Assembly (NCBI GenBank): GCA_900766635.1
Contig: CAAFWA010000266.1
Coordinates: 1-13,667 of the forward strand
DNA: 13,667 nucleotides
DNA from: an uncultured Acinetobacter sp.
Lineage (GTDB): Bacteria > Pseudomonadota > Gammaproteobacteria > Pseudomonadales > Moraxellaceae
Direction of reading: 5' to 3'
Part shown: piece by piece, positions 8,006 to 13,667 of the stretch
How the letters are laid out: each line of letters begins with the position of its first letter
How positions within the stretch are numbered: the stretch's first letter is position 1
Notes under the pieces: generated by a model
Told to the model about the DNA's origin: nothing
Database searches by the model: none
Seen by the model: only the letters and a program-made list of their open reading frames with translations
Program-made: the position numbers and the translations under genes

Positions 8006-10684
8006 TTATTTTGCTGCGAGCCAAGCTGCTAAGTCAGCCATTACAGGAGCAAATTTTTCGTTCAGTGGCGCGCCACCTTGTGCTAAGTCAGGCTTACCAC
8101 CACCTTTACCACCAAGCTCGGTCGCAAGATGTTTGATAATATCGCCCGCTTTAATAGACGATGTGAAGTCTTTTGCAACCGAAGCCAATAAGCTGACTTT
8201 GTCACCCTCTACAGCTGCAAGGACAATCACTGCGTTGTCTAATTTTGATTTTACACCGTCGTGTAGGGTGCGAAGTGATTTTGCATCCATACCCTCAACT
8301 GTGGTGATTAAAGTTGTACGACCTGCAATCTCTTGAACTTGGCTTAACAATTCAGCTGCTTGTAAGCTTGCAAGTTTTTGATTGAGCTGCTCAATTTGTT
8401 TTTGCAAACTTGATGCTGTATCTACTAAAGCTTCAACTTTTTCTAAAGTTTGCTCTTTTTGCGCTTTTAACAAACCATTAATGGTATTGATATCACGGTC
8501 TGCTTTTTGCGCAGCTTCAATTGCTTTGGTGCCTGTTACCGCTTCAATACGACGTACACCTGCCGCTACGCCACCTTCTGAGGTAATTTTGAACAGACCG
8601 ATGTCACCTGTACGTTTAACGTGAATACCACCACAAAGTTCGATTGAGAAGTTTTTCTCTTCAATCACTGAACCCATAGAAAGTACACGAACTTCATCAC
8701 CATACTTCTCACCAAACAGCATCATTGCACCTTTGGCTTTGGCTGATTCGATATCAAGAAGTTCAGTGGTCACTTCAGTGTTGGCAATCACTTCTGCGTT
8801 TACAAGACGTTCAATTTCTTGCAATTGTTCAAACGTCACAGGTTGGTCATTGGCAAAGTCAAAACGTAAGATGTCAGAGGCAACCAATGAACCTTTTTGC
8901 TGAACGTGTGAGCCTAAGATTTGACGAAGTGCTGCATGTAATAAATGCGTTGCAGAGTGGTTACGTGCAGTTGCAGCACGGATGTCCGCTTTTACAATCG
9001 CTTCAACACTTTGAGTTGCTTTTAAGCTACCCATCGTCACGATACCTTGGTGAACAAACGCACCACCAGATTTTTTGGTGTCTTGAACTTCAAAAATACC
9101 CGTATCGTTTTTGAAGATACCTGTATCACCGATTTGACCACCGCTTTCTGCATAGAATGGGGTTTGGTTTAATACGATGAGAGCTTCATCACCTTCAACC
9201 ACTTCATCGACTTGCTCGCCATCTTTATAGATCGCAACAATTTGACCTTGGCCTTGCGTTGCATCGTAGCCGTCAAATTGCGTTTCACCCTCAACTTTTA
9301 CAACACTGTTGTAGTCGATAGCAAATTTACCCGCATCGCGTGCACGTTGACGTTGTGCCGCCATTTCGGTTTCAAAGCCTGCTTCGTCAATGGTTAAATC
9401 ACGTTCACGTGCAATGTCAGCAGTTAAGTCTGTTGGGAAGCCATAAGTGTCGTACAGTTTAAATACCACTTCACCCGGAATTACCGAACCTTTTAAGTTG
9501 GCAAGTTCACCCTCAAGCAACTTCAAACCTTGCTCTAGGGTTTTTGCAAATTGCTCTTCTTCTTTTAACAGCTGCGCTTCAATACGCGCTTTTTGAGCTT
9601 CTAATTCAGGATAAGCTTGACCCATCACTTCAATTAAAGGCTGCAACATTTTGTGGAAGAATGAACCTGTCGCACCTAATTTATTACCATGACGAACCGC
9701 ACGGCGAATAATACGACGCAGGACATAACCACGACCTTCGTTCGATGGATTCACGCCATCTGCAATTAAGAATGAGCATGAACGCGCATGATCGGCAACG
9801 ACTTTTAAAGACGCAGGATATTCAACTGGTTTATTTTCAGCTGCTGCTTTTGCTTCTAATTCAGTGGTGTCTAAACCAATGATTTGGGCAGCAGATTTAA
9901 GTAAGTGTTGGAATAGATCGATTTCGTAGTTTGAGTTGACGTGTTGTAAAACTGCAGAAATACGTTCTAAGCCCATACCTGTATCAACAGATGGTGCTGG
10001 AAGTGGATGCAGTACGCCATCAGCAGTGCGGTTAAACTGCATGAAAACGTTGTTCCAAATTTCAATAAAGCGGTCGCCATCTTCTTCAGGTGTACCAGGT
10101 AGGCCGCCCCAAATGTGATCACCATGGTCATAGAAAATTTCTGAACATGGACCACAAGGACCTGTATCACCCATCGCCCAGAAGTTATCTGATGCGTATT
10201 GACCGCCTTTATTGTCACCAATACGGATAATGCGAGAGGCATCTAGACCAATTTCTTTATTCCAAATGTCAAACGCTTCATCATCGGTATGATAAACAGT
10301 GGCGTATAATTTATCTTTTGGTAGGGCTAACCATTCATCTGAGGTTAAAAATTCCCATGCGTATTGAATGGCTTCACGTTTGAAGTAATCACCAAACGAG
10401 AAGTTACCTAGCATTTCAAAGAAAGTGTGGTGACGGGCTGTATAACCGACATTGTCTAAGTCATTGTGCTTACCACCGGCACGTACACATTTTTGTGAAG
10501 ATGTTGCACGAACATAGTCGCGTTTTTCAAGACCCAAGAAGCAGTCTTTAAACTGGTTCATACCAGCGTTGGTAAACAATAACGTTGGGTCATTGGCGGG
10601 TACCAGAGAACTCGACGCGACACGTGTATGGCCTTTTGTCTCAAAAAAGCGCAAATATGCTTCACGAATTTCAGCTGATGTCAT
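8006..10684 (-). CDS. alaS: Alanine--tRNA ligase
   Basis: Charges tRNA-Ala and edits mischarged Ser and Gly; cytosolic. With the start at [15 protein letters not shown] it has 892 residues. Domains in order are the class II catalytic core ([36 protein letters not shown]), the anticodon/helical region, the editing domain with zinc-type ligands H576, H580 (HSATH), C684 and H688 (CGGIH), a coiled-coil stretch, and the DHHA1-type Gly-rich end ([15 protein letters not shown]). The frame extends 18 codons upstream to an ATG at 10738 with a weak AGG ribosome site. I chose the inner ATG because family members begin with this sequence. A loop near [19 protein letters not shown] looks longer than I remember in relatives. 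It is first in the block with lysC. Confidence 0.96.
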   Translation of the reverse strand: MTSAEIREAYLRFFETKGHTRVASSSLVPANDPTLLFTNAGMNQFKDCFLGLEKRDYVRATSSQKCVRAGGKHNDLDNVGYTARHHTFFEMLGNFSFGDYFKREAIQYAWEFLTSDEWLALPKDKLYATVYHTDDEAFDIWNKEIGLDASRIIRIGDNKGGQYASDNFWAMGDTGPCGPCSEIFYDHGDHIWGGLPGTPEEDGDRFIEIWNNVFMQFNRTADGVLHPLPAPSVDTGMGLERISAVLQHVNSNYEIDLFQHLLKSAAQIIGLDTTELEAKAAAENKPVEYPASLKVVADHARSCSFLIADGVNPSNEGRGYVLRRIIRRAVRHGNKLGATGSFFHKMLQPLIEVMGQAYPELEAQKARIEAQLLKEEEQFAKTLEQGLKLLEGELANLKGSVIPGEVVFKLYDTYGFPTDLTADIARERDLTIDEAGFETEMAAQRQRARDAGKFAIDYNSVVKVEGETQFDGYDATQGQGQIVAIYKDGEQVDEVVEGDEALIVLNQTPFYAESGGQIGDTGIFKNDTGIFEVQDTKKSGGAFVHQGIVTMGSLKATQSVEAIVKADIRAATARNHSATHLLHAALRQILGSHVQQKGSLVASDILRFDFANDQPVTFEQLQEIERLVNAEVIANTEVTTELLDIESAKAKGAMMLFGEKYGDEVRVLSMGSVIEEKNFSIELCGGIHVKRTGDIGLFKITSEGGVAAGVRRIEAVTGTKAIEAAQKADRDINTINGLLKAQKEQTLEKVEALVDTASSLQKQIEQLNQKLASLQAAELLSQVQEIAGRTTLITTVEGMDAKSLRTLHDGVKSKLDNAVIVLAAVEGDKVSLLASVAKDFTSSIKAGDIIKHLATELGGKGGGKPDLAQGGAPLNEKFAPVMADLAAWLAAK

Positions 10685-10804
10685 AAAACGAGTACTCACA
10701 ACCAAGTCACTCCATAAATTCTGATTTGGCAAAAGCATAACAGCCTAAAGCACCTAAAAAATGCTTGACGGTTATACGGGCTTAAAAATATTAAAAAACG
10801 CCAA

Positions 10805-10833
10805 ATTATACCCAAAAAAGTGCACGTCACCAA
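10805..10833 (-). promoter_or_regulatory. Probable alaS promoter
   Basis: On the minus strand TTGGTG (10833-10828) and a perfect TATAAT (10810-10805) are 17 bp apart, with the -10 preceded by TGGG. The start would be near 10798. This gives a leader of about 115 nt to the chosen alaS ATG. It is also compatible with the upstream ATG at 10738. Confidence 0.6.
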
Positions 10834-10838
10834 TGCTT

Positions 10839-11204
10839 TTAGCCAGATTGCAGCATAATCGACACGCAAAACTCACTAAAATCTCATTCGCAATTTTGCT
10901 GCCCGAATCGACTGAATTTTATGAACCAAAGTGGTATTTCAGTGAGTTGAGGTCTGCATTTCAATAAATTGGTGTTGAGGCGCGTTGTGTTTTTACTTGT
11001 TTTAACGCATAAAGTAAACAAAAAAGGTGGTTTTTTTAAAGTTTTTTGCAATTTAGTGAAATTTAATTTCAATAAATTAGAATTAAATTCTAAATTGTCT
11101 AAATTTAAAGCATTAAAGAAAGCGAGAGCGTAAAATTTTCTCTCGTGCTCATATGAAATCTATTACCATAAGGACGCTAGGCTAAAATCACATAAGGAAC
11201 GCAC
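10839..11204. other. Divergent alaS/epd intergenic region
   Basis: No convincing gene. Short frames on both strands here have no ribosome site and no recognisable sequence. It is very AT-rich. It holds a TTTACTT/AAGTAAA inverted repeat (10992-10998 with 11012-11018), a 13-bp exact direct repeat ATTTCAATAAATT (10958-10970 and 11066-11078), the larger inverted repeat at 11049-11097, and CGAGAG/CTCTCG (11123-11128 with 11140-11145). No clear epd promoter was found. The epd ribosome site AAGGA is at 11194-11198. Confidence 0.5.
11049..11097. repeat. AT-rich inverted repeat upstream of epd
   Basis: CAATTTAG (11049-11056) pairs with CTAAATTG (11090-11097), and AATTTAATT (11060-11068) pairs with AATTAAATT (11081-11089), with one 3-nt bulge. 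Within it are two near-perfect palindromes, GAAATTTAATTTC (centre 11064) and TTAGAATTAAATTCTAA (centre 11085), 21 bp apart. That is two helical turns and could suit a dimeric regulator. AT richness raises the chance rate. Confidence 0.45.
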
Positions 11205-12230
11205 ATGCAACGGGTAGCCATTAATGGGTTTGGGCGAATTGGACGCAATGTATTACGTGCGTGGTTTGAACATCCCACACAGTTTAACTTTGAATTAGTG
11301 GCGCTAAATGACATTGCAGATGTGGATACCTTAGTCCATCTGTTTAAATACGATACAACGCATGGTCGTTTTAATGGTGTGGTTGCTGTTGAACAACAAG
11401 CTGATGCCACCTTTTTAAATATTACCGCAGCTCATAAAAGCTTACGGGTGCAGGTTTTGCAATGTAAGCAGCCACGCGATTTACCATGGCAGCAGTTAAA
11501 TGTTGATGTGGTGCTTGAATGTACAGGTCTATTTCGTTCTCGTAGCGCAGCAACTGAGCATGTCCACGCAGGCGCTCAGCGGGTCATTATTGGGGCAGCG
11601 CCTTTTGATACCGTCGATGCTGCGATTGTCTATGGCGTCAATCACCATGAGGTCAAAGCATCCGATCAAATTATCTCGAGTGTTTCGTGTACCACACAGG
11701 CGTTGGTGCCTTTGGTCAAAATTATTGACGATGCTTTTGGTATTGAAAGTGCATTAATGACCGAAATCCATGCAGTGACTGCGGATCAGTCCGTGCTTGA
11801 TCATGCGCATCGTGATTTACGCCGTGCACGTGCCTCAGGGCAAAATATTATTCCAACCACATCAAGTGCGTTAGGCGCAATTAAACGTGTATTGCCACAA
11901 ATGGATGGACGCATTGAGGGCTTTTCAATTCGAGTACCAACCATCAACGTAGCTGCGATTGATTTAAACTTTATTGCTCAAACTCCAATTGATGTAGGTG
12001 CTTTAAATCAAGTGTTAAGTCAAGCTGCGGCAGGCGATTATGCTTGCATTATGCAAGTCACGGATGAGCCTTTAGTGTCATCAGATTTTAACCATTCACC
12101 ATATTCTTTAATTGTGGATTTAAGTCAAACCATGGTGGTGGGGCAGCAGGCTAAAGTCTTTGCGTGGTATGATAATGAGTGGGGTTATGCCAATCGTTTA
12201 TTAGACTTATGTCAATCCTTTGAGGGCTAA
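11205..12230 (+). CDS. epd: Erythrose-4-phosphate dehydrogenase (GAPDH superfamily)
   Basis: Probably oxidises erythrose-4-phosphate to 4-phosphoerythronate for pyridoxal phosphate synthesis; cytosolic. The 341 residues start with the Rossmann motif INGFGRIGRNVLRAW. Features closer to Epd than to glycolytic GapA are VDVVLECTGLF, AAIVYGVNHHEV, the DQSVLDHAHRDLRRARAS segment, RVPTINVAAIDL and LVSSDFNHSPYSLIVD. Catalytic C162 and H189 are present. Unusually, the motif after the cysteine reads SCTTQAL, where nearly all relatives have SCTTNC, so Asn is replaced by Gln and the second Cys by Ala. Start: AAGGA lies 6 nt upstream and the Rossmann motif begins at once. It is 3 bp from the next gene. 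Many annotations would call it type I GAPDH, and activity on glyceraldehyde-3-phosphate cannot be excluded. Confidence 0.82.
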   Translation: MQRVAINGFGRIGRNVLRAWFEHPTQFNFELVALNDIADVDTLVHLFKYDTTHGRFNGVVAVEQQADATFLNITAAHKSLRVQVLQCKQPRDLPWQQLNVDVVLECTGLFRSRSAATEHVHAGAQRVIIGAAPFDTVDAAIVYGVNHHEVKASDQIISSVSCTTQALVPLVKIIDDAFGIESALMTEIHAVTADQSVLDHAHRDLRRARASGQNIIPTTSSALGAIKRVLPQMDGRIEGFSIRVPTINVAAIDLNFIAQTPIDVGALNQVLSQAAAGDYACIMQVTDEPLVSSDFNHSPYSLIVDLSQTMVVGQQAKVFAWYDNEWGYANRLLDLCQSFEG

Positions 12231-12233
12231 AGC

Positions 12234-12539
12234 ATGTTGATATTGGCGCTAATGCTGAGTTTGGCTGCACTCTTGCTCTCTATATTGATATATGCAAAAT
12301 TCCACCAACCTATGCAGGGCATGCAAAGTTCGCTTGAGCATGCGACACAAAAAGCTGCGCATTTAGAGCAACATTTGAGTCAAACCTTGGGGTTAATTCA
12401 AGAGATGACCCAAAAAATGCAGCAACAGCAGCACGTACAAGCCCAACAAGCAGCACGTTTGGCACAGCTTGAGCAACAACATGCCCAATTGGTTGAATTA
12501 ATGACGAAATTAGTTGAAGTTCAGCAAAAGGTACGCTAA
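12234..12539 (+). CDS. Small membrane-anchored coiled-coil protein, unknown function
   Basis: 101 residues, family not recognised. Residues 1-20 are strongly hydrophobic (LILALMLSLAALLLSILIY), followed directly by a basic residue. This suggests one N-terminal transmembrane helix with the rest in the cytoplasm, or an uncleaved signal. Residues about 30-100 are rich in Gln, His, Leu and Ala without Pro, with heptad-like Leu spacing (LEQHLSQTLGLIQEM, ARLAQLEQQHAQLVELM). This is a probable long coiled coil. It starts 3 bp after the epd stop and so is very likely co-translated with epd. Nothing links it functionally to vitamin B6. The general build resembles small cell-envelope or septum-associated accessory proteins, but that is resemblance only. 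A terminator lies 170 bp downstream. Confidence 0.78.
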   Translation: MLILALMLSLAALLLSILIYAKFHQPMQGMQSSLEHATQKAAHLEQHLSQTLGLIQEMTQKMQQQQHVQAQQAARLAQLEQQHAQLVELMTKLVEVQQKVR

Positions 12540-12569
12540 AAAACTGATCTATTTGCGCTCTTCAAAGCA

Positions 12570-12622
12570 CCCTACGTTAAGATAAATAGGGCACGACTTC
12601 GTGAATTGGCAACGCCATGCCA
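12570..12622 (+). other. Cluster of three short hairpins
   Basis: CCCTA/TAGGG (12570-12591), CACG-ACTT-CGTG (12592-12603) and TGGCA/TGCCA (12607-12622) follow one another almost without gap after the coiled-coil gene. Individually they are short. As a series they may form the 3' end of the epd transcript or an RNA element. Confidence 0.3.
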
Positions 12623-12694
12623 TAGTGCTTGTACGATATTGTGAATGATTTTTAGCTTTTGGCAAAAAAGACGTGTGCAAGCGTCAAACTATCG

Positions 12695-12703
12695 TGCTAG
12701 ACT
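12695..12703 (+). promoter_or_regulatory. Weak candidate promoter for hisZ
   Basis: TGC-TAGACT is an extended -10-like site, with GTGCAA 17 bp upstream as a poor -35. The start would fall near 12710, exactly at the next hairpin, so the transcript would begin with a stem-loop. Confidence 0.25.
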
Positions 12704-12708
12704 AAGAG

Positions 12709-12734
12709 AAATCGGGTGTGCTCCCGATTTTTTT
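12709..12734 (+). terminator. Intrinsic terminator upstream of hisZ
   Basis: AAATCGGG (12709-12716) pairs with CCCGATTT (12723-12730), loop TGTGCT, and T's continue to 12734. It probably ends the epd transcript. A second hairpin, GCGGA/TCCGC (12737-12752), follows 2 bp later, still before the hisZ ribosome site. Confidence 0.8.
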
Positions 12735-12777
12735 ATGCGGATTTTGTTCCGCGCTGACAAGAATTTAGGTTTACAAC

Positions 12778-13667
12778 ATGCCCATTTCAGAGACATGGTT
12801 ATTACCTGATGGTGTAGCTGATGTATTACCCGAACAGGCGCAAGTAATCGAAACTTTGCGCCGTGACGCATTAGATTTCCTCGCATCGCGTGGTTATCAG
12901 TTGGTGTACACACCTTTCATCGAATACATCGAATCTCTCTCTTCTCTTTCAGAATCGAATCAAGATTTAGACTTAGCCACTTTTAAAGTCATCGATCAAT
13001 TGTCGGGTCGTTTACTTGGTGTGCGTGCCGATATGACACCACAAGTGGCACGTATCGATGCGCATGTACATCCTGTACATGGTGTGGCACGTTATTGCTA
13101 TGCAGGAACGGTATTACACACAAAACCGCAAGGCTTTAATACCACACGTGCACCGCTGCAACTTGGTGCAGAATTATTCGGTTCAGACAGCATTGATGCT
13201 GACGTTGAAATGATTGATGTGATGCTGGGTTTGCTTAAAAAAGCCGACTTTGCACAAGGGATTCATCTTGATTTAGGTCATGTCGGTTTATTCCGTAGTC
13301 TTGTCAAGCATGCCGGTTTAAATAAAGCCACAGAACGTCATTTATCTGATCTGTATCAACGTAAAGCGTTGCCAGAGTTGGCTGAATTTACCCAAGATTT
13401 AAATTTTGGTCAGGACTTTTATGCCCTTGGCCGTTATGCAAGTGACCTCCAGCAACTCCAAGCACATTTAAGTGCAGAGATTGTTGAAGATCCAGCATTT
13501 AAACAAGCATTTAATGCCTTAAGTTCAACCAAAGCGGCGATTCAAGCGCGTTGGCCTGAACTGCATATTGGCATTGATGTAGTCGAATTACGTTCTTATC
13601 ATTACCACACCGGTTTAATGTATGCCGTGTATGCACCAAATCGTGCTGCACCATTGGCACAAGGTGG
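12778..13667 (+). CDS. hisZ: ATP phosphoribosyltransferase regulatory subunit, 5' part
   Basis: HisZ is a HisRS-like protein without synthetase activity that forms a complex with short-form HisG in the first step of histidine synthesis and gives histidine feedback. The frame opens at ATG 12778 and runs off the window end, showing 296 residues of a family of about 390. Landmarks are LLPDGVADVLPEQA at 8-21 (in place of the HisRS start), YTPFIEYIESL, LLGVRADMTPQVARIDAH at 79-96, ARYCYAGTVLH and LQLGAELFG. No stop or frameshift is seen. TTAGG lies 7-8 nt upstream of the ATG. It is separated from the upstream gene by a terminator, so it starts its own transcript. HisRS is the alternative but is unlikely given these motifs. 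Confidence 0.93.
   Translation, partial: MPISETWLLPDGVADVLPEQAQVIETLRRDALDFLASRGYQLVYTPFIEYIESLSSLSESNQDLDLATFKVIDQLSGRLLGVRADMTPQVARIDAHVHPVHGVARYCYAGTVLHTKPQGFNTTRAPLQLGAELFGSDSIDADVEMIDVMLGLLKKADFAQGIHLDLGHVGLFRSLVKHAGLNKATERHLSDLYQRKALPELAEFTQDLNFGQDFYALGRYASDLQQLQAHLSAEIVEDPAFKQAFNALSSTKAAIQARWPELHIGIDVVELRSYHYHTGLMYAVYAPNRAAPLAQG

Noticed and set aside
10761..11072. Frames of 62-68 codons on both strands in the alaS/epd gap
   Set aside because: Composition follows local AT richness, starts lack ribosome sites, and one covers the alaS promoter.
12540..12777. Histidine attenuator with a His-rich leader peptide before hisZ
   Set aside because: No short frame with a run of His codons precedes the terminator.
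12689..12913. Minus-strand 74-codon frame over the hisZ start
   Set aside because: It is opposite the conserved N-terminus of HisZ and runs through the terminator hairpin.

Overview
The window looks like chromosomal DNA from Acinetobacter or a close Moraxellaceae relative. This rests on my recognition of the proteins: an 84-residue CsrA with a long polar tail, a monomeric isocitrate dehydrogenase, a HisZ, an AlaS starting MTSAEIREA, the minus-strand order alaS-lysC-csrA, and AT-rich DNA. No database was searched. There is no phage, IS element, CRISPR array, rRNA or tRNA. Most of it is core metabolism, and the novelty lies in small unknown proteins and RNA-scale structure between genes.

Layout: 1-1359 is the 3' part of icd (TCA cycle), closed by a strong terminator. 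1543-1746 encodes a small single-pass membrane protein of unknown role. 1747-2107 is a gene-free gap holding an extended -10 element, a compact stem-loop and an intrinsic terminator. It reads as a roughly 90-nt small RNA, or as a terminated leader of the next gene. 2108-4502 is a purine salvage pair: an AzgA-type NCS2 permease and an adenosine/adenine deaminase family enzyme. Import followed by adenine-to-hypoxanthine deamination is the likely logic. 4547-5432 holds two exported proteins, one with a signal peptide and one a lipoprotein. They are ungapped tandem paralogues sharing four cysteines at identical spacing; I do not recognise the family. They are separated by a strongly structured spacer. 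rnhB (RNase HII) follows and converges on csrA.

The minus-strand block is alaS (10684-8006), lysC (7942-6662) and csrA (6403-6149). alaS and lysC are probably co-transcribed. csrA is set apart by 258 bp containing two perfect hairpins, one of which is an intrinsic terminator facing the wrong way for the annotated genes. lysC has a well-placed internal ATG that could give a separate regulatory (beta) subunit.

The right end is a plus-strand block: epd (erythrose-4-phosphate dehydrogenase, vitamin B6 route) followed 3 bp later by a membrane-anchored coiled-coil protein, then a hairpin-rich gap with a terminator, then hisZ (histidine biosynthesis), cut off by the window edge. The 520-bp divergent alaS/epd gap has a good alaS promoter and an AT-rich inverted repeat near epd.

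The most interesting items are the candidate small RNA at 1838-1931, the four-cysteine paralogue pair with its structured spacer, and the wrong-way terminator upstream of csrA. I found no complete new multi-gene system.
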